A stretch of DNA of 64,000 nucleotides from JBBROS01 sp038229135 (GCA_038229135.1 JBBROS010000017.1:12574-76573), one strand, 5' to 3'; positions 8,023 to 17,334 are shown, counted from the stretch's first letter. The notes: a model not told the origin generated them from the letters alone. Made by a program: numbers and translations.

Positions 8023-9150
8023 GTGAGGGTGGCGCCGCGCGTCGCCGTGATCGGCGGTGGCGTGATCGGCGCGGCCTGTGCGGCCCACCTGGCCGAGGGT
8101 GGGGCGCATGTGACGGTGGTGGAGCGGGACACGTCCTATGCGCGGGCGTCGTCTTCGCTCTCGGCGAGTTCCGTCCGGCAGCAGTTTTCCACGCCGGTGA
8201 ACATCGCGCTCTCGCAATACGGGGTCGAGGTGCTGCGCGGGGCCGAGGTGGGCCTGCGTGAGGCGGGCTATCTGTATCTGGCGAGTGCGGCCGGGGCGGA
8301 GGCGTTGGCGGCGAACCATGCGGTGCAGCGGGATGCGGGGGCGGACGTGGCGCTGCTGGACGCCCCGGCGTTGGCGGCGCGGTTCCCCTGGTTGAGCACG
8401 AGCGGCGTTGCTTCGGGCGTGCTGGGATTGTCGGGCGAGGGATGGTTCGATGGGCCGGCACTGGCCGAGTGGTTCCGGCGCCGGGCACGGGCGGCTGGCG
8501 CGGCGACGGTGGTGGATGCGGCTGTGGGGTTCGAGCGTGCGGGCGCCCGGGTGACGGCGGTGCAGCTGGGGGGCGGCGGGCGGATCGAGGCGGATTGGGT
8601 GGTGAATGCGGCGGGGCCACAGGCGCGCGGGGTGGCAGCCTTGGCCGGGGTCGCCCTGCCCGTGGAAGCCCGGCGGCGCTGCGTCTTCGTGTTCCAGTGC
8701 CGCACGCCGGGGGTGGGCGGGCCGCTGTTGATCGACACCTCCGGCGTCTGGTTCCGGCCGGAGGGGGACCGGTTCCTGGCCGGGCACTCGCCGGACGACA
8801 CGGAGGAACTGGGGCTCGAGGTGGATTACGCGGAGTGGGATGAGGTGGTGTGGCCTGCCTTGGCTGCCCGTGTGCCGGCATTCGAGGCGGTGCGGGTTTC
8901 GAGCGCGTGGGCGGGCCATTACGAGTTCAACACCTGGGACCATAACGCGCTTCTCGGCGTGCTGCCGGAGGTGCCGAACCTGGTGTTCGCCAATGGGTTC
9001 AGCGGCCACGGCATGCAACAGGCGCCGGGCGTGGGGCGGGGGGTGGCGGAGCTGATCCTGCAGGGCGGGTGGCGAACGATCGACCTGGCGCCGCTCGGGG
9101 TCGGGCGGCTGGCGGAGGGGCGGCGCGTGGTGGAGCGGAACGTGATCTGA
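8023..9150 (+). CDS. FAD-dependent oxidoreductase, DAO family
   Basis: 375 residues with the dinucleotide-binding motif VAVIGGGVIGAACAAHLAE at the N terminus followed by VVERD, where Glu contacts the FAD ribose. VVNAAGPQARG and the C-terminal LVFANGFSGHGMQQAPGVG complete the D-amino-acid-oxidase/sarcosine-oxidase (FOXRED1-like) pattern. Substrate is probably an amine or amino acid. The GTG at 8023 lies one base after the phasin stop; a second in-frame GTG at 8029 is possible. The last base is shared with the ATG of the ornithine cyclodeaminase-family gene, pointing to a joint amino- or imino-acid pathway. Confidence 0.85.
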   Translation: MRVAPRVAVIGGGVIGAACAAHLAEGGAHVTVVERDTSYARASSSLSASSVRQQFSTPVNIALSQYGVEVLRGAEVGLREAGYLYLASAAGAEALAANHAVQRDAGADVALLDAPALAARFPWLSTSGVASGVLGLSGEGWFDGPALAEWFRRRARAAGAATVVDAAVGFERAGARVTAVQLGGGGRIEADWVVNAAGPQARGVAALAGVALPVEARRRCVFVFQCRTPGVGGPLLIDTSGVWFRPEGDRFLAGHSPDDTEELGLEVDYAEWDEVVWPALAARVPAFEAVRVSSAWAGHYEFNTWDHNALLGVLPEVPNLVFANGFSGHGMQQAPGVGRGVAELILQGGWRTIDLAPLGVGRLAEGRRVVERNVI

Positions 9151-10037
9151 TGCGGTTCCACGACGCAGCGGCGGTGGCGGCGGCGCTGCCGTGGGAGCGT
9201 CTGCTGCAGGCGCTGCGGGAGGCCTTCGCGGGGGAGACCGTGGCCCCGACCCGGCATCGGCATGCCTTGCCGGGGTCGGCGACGCTTCTGCTGATGCCGG
9301 CCTGGCGAGCAGATTTCCTGGGCGTGAAGATCGTGACGGTGCATCCGGGCAACGGGGCGCTGGGCCTGGATGCGGTGCACTCGCAATACCTGTTGAGCGA
9401 GGCGGCGACGGGGCGGCCGGTGGCGCTGATCGAGGGGGATGCGCTGACGGCCCGTCGTACGGCGGCGGCCTCGGCGCTGGCGGCTTCCTATCTGGCGGTG
9501 CCGGATGCGTCCCGGCTGCTGGTGGTGGGTGCCGGGCGGGTGGCGGCGCTGCTGGCCGGGGCGCACCGGAGCGTAAGGCCGATCCGGCAGGTGCGGGTGT
9601 GGAACCGGGGGGTGGCGCGGCGGGACGCGCTGGTGGCGGCGCTGCTTGCCGAGGGGTTTGCGGCGGAGGCGGCGGGGTCGCTCGAGGAGGCGGTGGGGTG
9701 GGCGGACATCGTCAGCTGCGCGACCCTGGCGACGGAGCCGCTGGTGCGCGGTGCCTGGTTGCGGGCCGGGCAGCATCTGGACCTGGTGGGGGCATTCACG
9801 CCGGCCATGCGGGAGGCGGATGCGGCGGCGGTGGCGCGTGCGGCAGCGTATGCGGACACGGAGGCGGCGCTGGGCGAGTGTGGCGAGCTGGCGGGCGGCG
9901 TTGCCCTGATGGGGACGCTGGCGAGCCTGTGCCGGGGCAGCGCCGTGGAGCGAGGGGCGGAGGGGATTACGCTGTTCAAGTCCGTCGGGACGGCGCTGGA
10001 GGACCTCGCGGCGGCGGTGGTGGTGGCGGACGTATAA
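9150..10037 (+). CDS. ornithine cyclodeaminase/mu-crystallin family protein
   Basis: 295 residues. Family landmarks are LLMPAWRADFLGVKIVTVHP, LIEGDALTARRTAAASALAA (the TxxRTAA motif), a Rossmann segment LLVVGAGRVAALLAG, and WADIVSCATLATEPLV. Members catalyse ornithine deamination to proline or NAD(P)H-dependent reduction of cyclic imino acids. The TGATG overlap with the upstream FAD oxidoreductase suggests that the two enzymes act in sequence, one oxidising an amino acid to an imine and this one reducing or cyclising it. The specific substrate cannot be told from sequence. Confidence 0.88.
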   Translation: MRFHDAAAVAAALPWERLLQALREAFAGETVAPTRHRHALPGSATLLLMPAWRADFLGVKIVTVHPGNGALGLDAVHSQYLLSEAATGRPVALIEGDALTARRTAAASALAASYLAVPDASRLLVVGAGRVAALLAGAHRSVRPIRQVRVWNRGVARRDALVAALLAEGFAAEAAGSLEEAVGWADIVSCATLATEPLVRGAWLRAGQHLDLVGAFTPAMREADAAAVARAAAYADTEAALGECGELAGGVALMGTLASLCRGSAVERGAEGITLFKSVGTALEDLAAAVVVADV

Positions 10038-10081
10038 AGAATAGTCGGCGCCGGGTGGTCGTCTCACAACGATTGGATCGG

Positions 10082-10118
10082 CGTCATCGCGAGCGCAGCG
10101 TGGCGATCCGGGGCCGAC
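10082..10118. repeat. half copy of a dispersed inverted-repeat element
   Basis: The segment with core GCGAGCGCAGCGTGGCGATC matches the left arm of the longer element at 54779-54868. Here only one arm is clear, with a weak partial partner (GCCGCCCCTGGAA) 15-30 bp downstream. It lies in the 185-bp gap between two convergent genes. The rest of that gap holds another C/G-rich hairpin at about 10202-10237. Confidence 0.7.
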
Positions 10119-10222
10119 GGGACTGCTCGTTGCCGCCCCTGGAACCTCGTCCGCCCTTGAGACGAGGGGGCGTTCGCGTTTCGGGTCGAGGCTTGCCGTC
10201 ACCCCTCCCGCGGCCTCTCCGG

Positions 10223-10633
10223 CTAGGGGAGCGGGGCAGAGTACTCCTTCTCGCTGACGTGCTCGAGCCAGGTGACGGCCGAGCCATCGAGCCGTTCCTG
10301 GATGGCGATATGGGTCATGCCAGTGGTTGCGGTGGCACCATGCCAGTGGCGTTCGCCCGGGGGGAACCACACCACGTCGCCGGGGTGGATGCGTTCCACG
10401 GAGGCGCCTTCGCGCTGCGCCCAGCCTGCGCCAGCCGTGACGATGAGGGTTTGGCCGAGGGGGTGGGTGTGCCAGGCGGTGCGGGCTCCGGGCTCGAACG
10501 TGACGTGGGCGGCGGCCATGCGGGCGGGTTCGGGGGGGCTCGCGATCGGGTCGATGCGGACGCGGCCGGTGAACCATTCGGCGGGGCCGGCGGTGGATGG
10601 GGTGTCGCCGGGGTGCTTGATGTCCATGGTCAT
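10223..10633 (-). CDS. cupin domain protein
   Basis: 136 residues with a single cupin. Motif 1 is FEPGARTAWHTHPLGQTLIV, with two metal-binding His and the Gln in place of the usual Glu. Motif 2 is IHPGDVVWFPPGERHWHGA. This form (carboxymuconolactone-decarboxylase-associated or RmlC-like) is common and catalytically diverse. The N terminus contains two ATGs; the first overlaps the fumC stop as ATGA and is preferred. It is the last gene of the leftward run from the ABC transporter through queG and fumC. Confidence 0.85.
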   Translation of the reverse strand: MTMDIKHPGDTPSTAGPAEWFTGRVRIDPIASPPEPARMAAAHVTFEPGARTAWHTHPLGQTLIVTAGAGWAQREGASVERIHPGDVVWFPPGERHWHGATATTGMTHIAIQERLDGSAVTWLEHVSEKEYSAPLP

Positions 10634-12042
10634 TCTCCGAGGCTCGCCCCTGGCTGGGTCATGCTGGCGGGCACCACCCAGCGGTCGAAGTCTTCGCCCG
10701 AGACGTAGCCTAGCGCGATGGCGGCGACGCGCAGGGTCACGTTCTCGGCCAGCGCCTTCTTGCCGATGCGGACGGCGTGGTCGTAGCCGATATGCGGGTT
10801 GAGTGCGGTGACGAGCATGAGGCTGCGGGCCAGGTTGTCGGCGATGCGGGGGAGGTTGGGCTCGAGCTTGTCGAGCATGTTGGCGGCGAAGGAGCGAGCG
10901 GCGTCGGCCAGAAGGCTGATGGATTGCAGCACGTTGTGGATGATGAGCGGCTTGAACACGTTGAGCTCGAGGTGGCTCTGCGCGTTGCCGATGGTGATGG
11001 CGACGTGGTTGCCCATGACCTGGGCGCAGACCATGGTGAGGGCCTCGCTCTGGGTCGGGTTCGTTTTGCCGGGCATGATGGAGGAGCTGAGGCCGTCGGC
11101 GGGGATGATGAGCTCCGACAGTCCGGAGCGTGGACCGGAGCCGAGCAGGCGGACGTCGTTGCCGAGCTTGTTGAGGCTGGTGGCGAGCACGTTGAGGAGG
11201 CCGGACAGTTCCACGAAGGCGTCGTGGGCGCCCATGCCTTCGAACTTGTTGGGGTTGGGCGTGAACGCGAGGCCGGTGAGGGCGGCGATGCGGGTGCGGA
11301 ACGCGGTGTCGAAGTCTGCAAGGCGGTTGAGGCCGGTGCCGACGGCGGTGCCGCCCTGGCGCAGGCTGAGCAGCCGCGGCATGGCGCCCTCGAGCCGCTC
11401 GAGCCCCAGCTCCACCTGGCGGGCCCACGCGGCGGCTTCCTGCCCGAGGGTGACGGGCACGGCGTCCATCATGTGCGTGCGGCCGACCTTGACGATGCCG
11501 GCCCAGGCTTCGGCGCGGGCGAGGAGGCTGGCGTGAAGCATCCGCAGCGCGGGGACGAGGCTGTGCTGCACGGCTTCTGCGGCGGCGACGTGCATGGCGG
11601 TGGGGAAGGAGTCGTTGCTCGACTGGCCGCGGTTGACGTGGTCGTTCGGGTGCACCGGGGCGCGGGTGCCGCGGGGCTGTCCGAGGAGCTCGTTGGCTCG
11701 GTTCGCGATGACCTCGTTGGCGTTCATGTTGGATTGCGTGCCGGAGCCGGTCTGCCAAACCGGGAGCGGGAACTCCGCATCGTGCTGCCCGGCGGCGATC
11801 TCGGCGGCGGCCTGCGCGATGGGGGTGGCGAGCTCGGGCGGCAGCTCGCCCAGAGTAGCATTGGCCTCGGCGGCGGCCTGTTTCTGGAGGCCGAGGGCGC
11901 GGATCATGATCGGGGGGAAGCGCTCGGTGCCGATCTGGAACAGCAGCCGGGCGCGCTCGGTCTGCGGGCCCCAATACCGGGCGGCGTCGATCTCGATGGT
12001 GCCGAGGCTGTCGGTTTCGGTTCGTGCTTCCGGGCGGGTCAT
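10630..12042 (-). CDS. fumC: class II fumarate hydratase
   Basis: Oxygen-stable, iron-free fumarase interconverting fumarate and L-malate in the TCA cycle; a cytoplasmic homotetramer. 470 residues, normal for FumC. Landmarks are WQTGSGTQSNMNANEV, HPNDHVNRGQSSNDSFPTAM, VGRTHMMDAVPVTLGQE and the superfamily signature SSSIMPGKTNPTQSE. FumC is the aerobic or oxidative-stress isoform in many bacteria. Both ends overlap neighbours by 4 bp (queG upstream, cupin downstream), so the three genes are probably translated from one message. Confidence 0.96.
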   Translation of the reverse strand: MTRPEARTETDSLGTIEIDAARYWGPQTERARLLFQIGTERFPPIMIRALGLQKQAAAEANATLGELPPELATPIAQAAAEIAAGQHDAEFPLPVWQTGSGTQSNMNANEVIANRANELLGQPRGTRAPVHPNDHVNRGQSSNDSFPTAMHVAAAEAVQHSLVPALRMLHASLLARAEAWAGIVKVGRTHMMDAVPVTLGQEAAAWARQVELGLERLEGAMPRLLSLRQGGTAVGTGLNRLADFDTAFRTRIAALTGLAFTPNPNKFEGMGAHDAFVELSGLLNVLATSLNKLGNDVRLLGSGPRSGLSELIIPADGLSSSIMPGKTNPTQSEALTMVCAQVMGNHVAITIGNAQSHLELNVFKPLIIHNVLQSISLLADAARSFAANMLDKLEPNLPRIADNLARSLMLVTALNPHIGYDHAVRIGKKALAENVTLRVAAIALGYVSGEDFDRWVVPASMTQPGASLGE

Positions 12043-13082
12043 GGCGCATCCTCCTTACGGGTCAAACGCGCCACGGCCCATGCGGCTGCTTCGGCCACCA
12101 CGGGGTCCGGGTCGGCGCGGAGGCGCTCGGCTTGGGGGAGGAGCGTGGGCTCGGCGCTGTTCCCGATGGCGACGAGCACGTTGCGGACGAAGCGGTCGCG
12201 GCCGGTGCGCTTGATGGGGGAGCCGGCGAACATCGTTCGGAACCCGGCATCGTCGAGCGCGGCGAGCTCGGCCAGCAGGGGGGCGGCCCGGTCGGCCCGG
12301 GCGGCGAGCTTGGGGTGCGCGGGGGCCGTGGCGAAGCGGTTCCAGGGGCAGACGGCGAGGCAGTCGTCGCAGCCGTAGATGCGGTTGCCCATGAGGGGGC
12401 GGAGTTCGAGCGGGATGGGCCCGGCGTGCTCGATGGTGAGGTAGGCGATGCAGCGGGTGGCATCGAGGCGGTAGGGGGCGGGAAAGGCGTTGGTGGGGCA
12501 GGCGGCGAGGCAGCGCGTGCAGGTGCCGCAGTTGTCGGGGTGGGAGTCGTCGGGGGTGAGCTCGAGGGTGGTCATGATCTCGCCGAGGAACAGCCAGGAG
12601 CCATGGGCGCGGCTGACGAGGTTGGTGTGCTTGCCCTGCCAGCCCAGCCCGGCGCGGGCGGCGAGCGGCTTTTCCATGACGGGCGCGGTGTCGGCGAACA
12701 CCTTGACGGCTGGGCCGAAGCGGGAGGCGATGAAGGCGGCCAGGTGCTTCAGCATGCCCTTCATGACGTCGTGGTAGTCGCGGTTGCGGGCATAGACGGA
12801 GAGGTTGCCGGCCTCGGGGCGCTCGAGGGTGGCGAGGGGGTCGGGGCCCGGGTTGTAGGAGAGGCCGAGGCAGATGACGGAGCGGGCCTCGGGCCAGAGG
12901 GCGTGGGGGCTGGCGCGCTGGTCGGCACGGTCCGCCATCCAGGCCATCTCCCCGTGCTGGCCGGCCTCGAGGAAGGCTTTGAGCCGTGTCGCCGCTTCGG
13001 GGGCGAGGGTGGCCGGGGCGAAGCCGATGGCGTGGAAGCCGAGGGCGAGGGCGCGGTCGCGGATGGCGGCTTGGGGAGGCAC
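12039..13082 (-). CDS. queG: epoxyqueuosine reductase
   Basis: Cobalamin- and iron-sulfur-dependent enzyme that reduces epoxyqueuosine to queuosine in tRNA. 347 residues. N-terminal QueG segments (HAIGFAPA, LSYNPGPDP) are followed by two 4Fe-4S ferredoxin motifs, CGTCTRCLAACPTNAF and CDDCLAVCPWNRF, and a C-terminal HEAT-like helical part with NVLVAIGNS. The CPW tripeptide and the position of the clusters are typical. Overlaps fumC by 4 bp and lies 48 bp after the ABC ATPase gene. Confidence 0.95.
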   Translation of the reverse strand: MPPQAAIRDRALALGFHAIGFAPATLAPEAATRLKAFLEAGQHGEMAWMADRADQRASPHALWPEARSVICLGLSYNPGPDPLATLERPEAGNLSVYARNRDYHDVMKGMLKHLAAFIASRFGPAVKVFADTAPVMEKPLAARAGLGWQGKHTNLVSRAHGSWLFLGEIMTTLELTPDDSHPDNCGTCTRCLAACPTNAFPAPYRLDATRCIAYLTIEHAGPIPLELRPLMGNRIYGCDDCLAVCPWNRFATAPAHPKLAARADRAAPLLAELAALDDAGFRTMFAGSPIKRTGRDRFVRNVLVAIGNSAEPTLLPQAERLRADPDPVVAEAAAWAVARLTRKEDAP

Positions 13083-13130
13083 GGGTGGGTTGTAGCGAAG
13101 CCGCGTGGGCGGTGCACGCGTCCTGGGCAG

Positions 13131-14180
13131 CTACGTGCTCCGAACGGGCACGATGCCGCGGCTGGTGGGGTTGAGCGAGACGGCGGTGCCGGGCGGGAGG
13201 GGGGCGGTTGCGGCGGGGTCGGTCAGGAAAAGGTCTCCGAGCGTGGTGGCCACGGTGTATTCGGCGACGGCGCCCATAAAGGCGCTGCGGAGGATGGTGC
13301 CGGGCAGGCCGTGCTCGGAAGGTGGCTCGATCCGGAGCGCTTCGGGGCGGATGGCCACGTCCACGTCGCCGTCCTGGAACCCGCCCCGGGCAAGGAGGCC
13401 GGGCGGGACGGGCACGGCGAGCGGGCCGAGGTGCAGGATGCCGGATTGGAGCCGGGCGCGGGCCGGGTTGGCCTCGCCCATGAAGGCGGCAACGAAGGCC
13501 GTGTCGGGCTCGTCGTAGAGTTGGCCCGGCGTGCCGGCCTGGGCGATGCGGCCTTGGTTCATAACGATGATCTGGTCGCTGATGGCCAGCGCCTCCGCCT
13601 GGTCGTGGGTGACGTAGGCGACGGTCAGGCCGAGGCGCTGCTGGAGGGCGCGGATTTCGTCGCGCATGTGGCGGCGGAGCCGGGCATCGAGGTTGGAGAG
13701 CGGCTCGTCGAACAGCAGCACGGCGGGGCGCAGCACGAGGGCGCGGGCGACGGCTACGCGCTGCTGCTGGCCGCCGGAGAGCTGGGAGGGGAGGCGCGCC
13801 TCGAACCCGGCGAGGCCGACCTGGGCGATGGCCTCCCGCGCCCTTGCGTCGCGCTCGGCCCGGGGCAGGGCGGACAGGCCGTAGGCGACGTTCTGGCCGA
13901 CGCTCATGTGCGGAAAGAGGGCGTAGGACTGGAACACCATGCTGACGTCGCGCTGGTCCGGCGGGAGGCCCGTGACGTCCTTCGTGCCGATGCGGACCTG
14001 GCCTTCGCTGGGCTGCTCGAGGCCGGCGATCATGCGCAGGCTGGTGGTCTTGCCGCAGCCGGAGGGGCCGAGGAGGGTGACGAGGGTGCCGGGCTGGATG
14101 TGGAGGGAGAGGTCCTGCACGGCGATGGCGGGGCCGTAGCGGCGCCAGACATGGTCGAAGGTGACGCCGGACGCGGTCAT
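13131..14180 (-). CDS. fbpC: iron(III)-type ABC transporter ATP-binding protein
   Basis: 349 residues. Walker A LLGPSGCGKTTSL, Q-loop MVFQSYALF, signature LSGGQQQRVAVARAL, Walker B VLLFDEPLSNLD and H-loop YVTHDQAEAL are all intact. The C-terminal third is a TOBE domain, as in FbpC/PotA-type ATPases. It would energise import by the fused permease encoded immediately upstream (4-bp overlap). The gene is intact although the binding-protein gene of the same operon carries a stop codon. FbpC is inferred from the fused permease and the FbpA-like protein; a thiamine or 2-aminoethylphosphonate substrate is the main alternative. Confidence 0.85.
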   Translation of the reverse strand: MTASGVTFDHVWRRYGPAIAVQDLSLHIQPGTLVTLLGPSGCGKTTSLRMIAGLEQPSEGQVRIGTKDVTGLPPDQRDVSMVFQSYALFPHMSVGQNVAYGLSALPRAERDARAREAIAQVGLAGFEARLPSQLSGGQQQRVAVARALVLRPAVLLFDEPLSNLDARLRRHMRDEIRALQQRLGLTVAYVTHDQAEALAISDQIIVMNQGRIAQAGTPGQLYDEPDTAFVAAFMGEANPARARLQSGILHLGPLAVPVPPGLLARGGFQDGDVDVAIRPEALRIEPPSEHGLPGTILRSAFMGAVAEYTVATTLGDLFLTDPAATAPLPPGTAVSLNPTSRGIVPVRST

Positions 14181-16315
14181 GCCACCACCCCGGCCGGGGT
14201 GCGGCGGCCGATGCGGATGCCGCCGACGAGGAGGGTGATGAGGCCGATGGCGGCGAGGAGGATGGCAACCAGGACGGAGGCGTAGGCGATGGCGAGGCCG
14301 TAATCGCCGTTCACGGCGCGCAACACGATGAACACGGTCGCCATCTCCGTCTGGCCAGAGGTGAGGAAAATCACGGCCGAAACGGTGGTGACACCGCGGA
14401 CGAAGCCGTAGACGAGAGCGCTGGCGACGGCCGGGCGCAGGAGCGGCAGGAGCACGCGGCGGAGGGTGGCGCCGTTGCCCTGCCGGAGCATGGAGGACGC
14501 CTCGTCGAGGCTGGGGTCGAGCTGGGAGAACGCGGCCATGCCGGCGCGCAGGCCCACGGGCAGGTTGCGGCTGATGAAGGCGAGCACGATGATGACGCCG
14601 GTGCCGGTGAGCTCGAGCGGCGGCACGTTGAAGGCGCGGACGTAGGCGACGCCGATGACGGTGCCCGGCACGGCGAAGGAGAGGAGGGTGGCGGCCTCCA
14701 GCAGGCGTCGGCCGGCGAAGCGCTGGCGGGTGAACAGCCAGGCGGCGAGCAGCCCGATGCCGGCGGTGAGCGGTGCGGCGATGCCGGCGAGCTGGAGAGT
14801 GACGAACAGGCTCGGCCAAGCGGTGCCTTCCCATATGATCCCGCCCGGGCCCCAGCCCAGCCCGAAGGCGCGGCCGTAATGGGAGAGGGTGGGCGTCCAG
14901 TCCCGGCCCCAGACGCGGACGAAGCCGCCGGCCAGGACGAGCGCATAGACCGCGACGGTGAGCGCCGCCCAGGGCACGGCCACGGCCAGGCACAGGCGGC
15001 GGATGCCGAGGGGAAGCGGCTGCGGCAGCCCGGAATCGCCCTTGCCCGAGACGGACACGTAGCTGCGGCCCGCGGTGAGCCAGCGCTGGATGGCGAAGGT
15101 GGAGAGCGAGAAGGCGAGCAGGATCCAGGCGAGGACGGCCGCGCGCCCCGGGTCCGCCTGGGCGCCGACCACGGCGAAGTAGATGTCCGTGGAGAGCACG
15201 GCGTAGTCGCCGCCGAGCACGATGGGGTTGCCGAAATCCGACACGCTCTCGATGAAGCCGACGAGGAAGGCGTTGGCAAGGCCGGGGCGCATCAGGGGCC
15301 ACGTGACGGTGCGGAAGGTGCGGGCACCGTCGGCACGCAGGGTGCGGGCGGCCTCCTCGAGCGTGGGCGAAAGGCCCTCGACCACGCCGATCATGACGAG
15401 GAAGGCGACGGGGGTGAAGGCGAAGACCTGGGCGAGGAGCACACCGGGCAAACCGTAGATCCAGAGCCCAAGATCGACGCCGAACAGGGCGGAGGCGGCC
15501 TGGTTCACGAGCCCGGCGCGGCCCAGGATGAGGATGAGGCCGAGCCCGATGACGAAGGGCGGGGTGATGATGGGCAGCACGGTGAGGGCCCGGAGCAGCT
15601 TGCGGAGCGGCAGCCTGGTGCGGGTGACGAGGAGTGCGAAGGCGAGGCCGAGGAGCGTGGTGCAGGCCGCGACCGCGAGCCCGAGGGCCAGCGTGTTCAG
15701 CGCCGAGCCGCCCCAGCCCCAAAGCCGGCGGTCGGCGAGGCGGGCGGCGAAGTTCAGCAGCCCGGCGTCAAACGCGCTGAGCAAGGCGAGGCAGATGGGC
15801 CAGAAGGTGAACAGCAGGACCACGATGGCTACGAGCCCGGCCGCGCCTGCCGTGAACGCGTCGCCACGAAACGCGCCGAGGCGGGCGGCGCCGCCGGTGG
15901 CGGTGAACAGGAAGCCGAACCCGGCCAGCGCGGCGCCGCCGCCCATGCCGAACTGCCCCTCGGCGAGCGGCCCGGCCAGGCGTTCGAGCCATGGCCACTC
16001 CCACCCGGCGAGGCCCACGGCAAAGCCCTGACCCGCCATGAGGGCGAGGCCCAGCAACCCGGCGGCGAGCATGGCGCCGCCGCCCAGCCGCCGCCCCGGC
16101 AGCATCGGCGCCACCGCGGCCGTGAGCCCGCAGGCGAGGACGGGCCACAGCCACGCATGGTTCAGCCGCGCCGCCAGCAGCAGGGCGGGGGCCGAGGCCG
16201 GGTCGGTGGACCAGAGGCCGAGCCAGTCCGGCGAGAGCAGGCCGTCCTGCTGCATGTGCCAGGGCAGCACCAGCAGCCCGATTGCCAGGACGAGTGGCAC
16301 GAGCAGGTTGGGCAT
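14177..16315 (-). CDS. fbpB: iron-type ABC transporter permease (two permease domains fused)
   Basis: 712 residues with about fourteen hydrophobic segments in two homologous halves. Each half carries an EAA-type cytoplasmic loop: EEAARTLRADGARTFRTVTWP in the first half and DEASSMLRQGNGATLRRVLLP in the second. Duplicate-permease proteins of this length are typical of FbpB/SfuB ferric-iron importers. I chose the ATG giving MPNLLVPLVLAIG; an upstream ATG would add 13 polar residues. It lies 5 bp after the binding-protein reading frame and overlaps the ATPase gene by 4 bp. Confidence 0.88.
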   Translation of the reverse strand: MPNLLVPLVLAIGLLVLPWHMQQDGLLSPDWLGLWSTDPASAPALLLAARLNHAWLWPVLACGLTAAVAPMLPGRRLGGGAMLAAGLLGLALMAGQGFAVGLAGWEWPWLERLAGPLAEGQFGMGGGAALAGFGFLFTATGGAARLGAFRGDAFTAGAAGLVAIVVLLFTFWPICLALLSAFDAGLLNFAARLADRRLWGWGGSALNTLALGLAVAACTTLLGLAFALLVTRTRLPLRKLLRALTVLPIITPPFVIGLGLILILGRAGLVNQAASALFGVDLGLWIYGLPGVLLAQVFAFTPVAFLVMIGVVEGLSPTLEEAARTLRADGARTFRTVTWPLMRPGLANAFLVGFIESVSDFGNPIVLGGDYAVLSTDIYFAVVGAQADPGRAAVLAWILLAFSLSTFAIQRWLTAGRSYVSVSGKGDSGLPQPLPLGIRRLCLAVAVPWAALTVAVYALVLAGGFVRVWGRDWTPTLSHYGRAFGLGWGPGGIIWEGTAWPSLFVTLQLAGIAAPLTAGIGLLAAWLFTRQRFAGRRLLEAATLLSFAVPGTVIGVAYVRAFNVPPLELTGTGVIIVLAFISRNLPVGLRAGMAAFSQLDPSLDEASSMLRQGNGATLRRVLLPLLRPAVASALVYGFVRGVTTVSAVIFLTSGQTEMATVFIVLRAVNGDYGLAIAYASVLVAILLAAIGLITLLVGGIRIGRRTPAGVVA

Positions 16316-16320
16316 CGCCG

Positions 16321-17334
16321 CTAGCGGGGCAGGCTGCCGATCTCGCGGTCCCACCGCTCGATGAGGCGCTTGCGTTCGGCGGCGCTGCCGTAGCGGGCGA
16401 AGTCGTATTCGATAAACTTCATGTCGGCGAAGCGTGGCGCGCCTTCGGGCAGGGGTGCATCAACGTTGGCGGGCGTTTGGAACTGCTTCGTCGCGGCACC
16501 GGTAGCCTGGCCCTCCACGGAGAGCGCCCAGTCGGCGAACTTTCGGGCGTTGGCCAGGTTGCGGGCGCCGCGGAGGATGGACATGGAGCCCACCTCGTAG
16601 CCCGTGCCCTCGCAGGGGGCGTTGGCGCGGACGGGAAAGCCCGCGACGGCCTCGGTGACGGCGTCGTGCATGAAGGAGATGCTGGCCGCGGTCTCGCCGC
16701 GGGCGACGGCCTTGATGGGGCCGGTGCCGCTGCGCGTGTAGGAGTTGATGCTGGGGTGCAGCGCCTTAAGGTAGGCGAAGGCGCGGTCCTCGCCCATGAG
16801 CTGCACGAGGGTGGCGATCATGACGTAGGCCGTGCCGGAGCTGTTGGGGTTGGCCATCTGGACCTCGCCCCTGAAGGGAGCGGTGGTGAGGTCGGCCCAG
16901 CATCTCGGGGGCGCGATGCCCTTCTTGGCCATGAGCTCGGTGTTGTAGCCGAAGCCCAGCACGCCGGCGTAGACACCGATCGTCTTGTATTCGGCCGCCT
17001 CGGCCTGCTTGCGGGCCCAGGGTTGGAGCTTCTCGAGGGCGGGCGGCTTGTAGGCCTGGCTCAGGCCCTCCTCGGCGGCGGAGAGGTGCGGGTCCCCGGT
17101 GCCGCCGAACCACACGTCGCCACGGGGGTTCTAGCCCTCGGCGCGGATTTGCGCGAGGGCCTCGCCGGAGCCTTTCTGCGTCATGTTCACGCGCACGCCG
17201 CTGCTGGCCTGGAAGCCGGTGGCGAGGGCCTGGCACCACTCGATCTGCGCGGAGCAGTAGAGGTTGACCTGGCCCTGTGCGGCGGCGGGAAGGCTCCAGG
17301 CCAGGCCGGCGGCGAGCGCCAATATGGTTTTCAT
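16321..17334 (-). pseudogene. FbpA-like substrate-binding protein gene interrupted by an in-frame amber codon
   Basis: Periplasmic binding-protein gene. It has a clear signal peptide (MKTILALAAGLAWSLPAAAQG) and an intact downstream domain beginning VWFGGTGDPHLSAAEEG. The single frame runs 338 codons from ATG 17334 to the stop next to fbpB, but codon TAG at 17131-17133 interrupts it after about 67 residues (IRAEG-stop-NPRGDVW). The frame is identical on both sides, so this is a nonsense change, not a frameshift. One base substitution from CAG or AAG would create it. The C-terminal part keeps good coding character (SGTAYVMIATLVQLMGEDRA; FADWALSVEGQATG). It could be a young pseudogene, a sequencing error, or read through by an amber suppressor. 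Confidence 0.85.

Noticed and set aside
10084..10287. Small minus-strand open frame ending RRPRIATLRSR
   Set aside because: It is the chance translation of the dispersed repeat element and overlaps the cupin gene's end.
12055..14268. Very long open frame on the minus strand in a frame different from queG and fbpC (also similar frames at 43718-46177 and 51480-54371)
   Set aside because: Arg/Pro/Ala/His-rich low-complexity translation typical of shadow frames in GC-rich DNA; it overlaps genes with clear family motifs.
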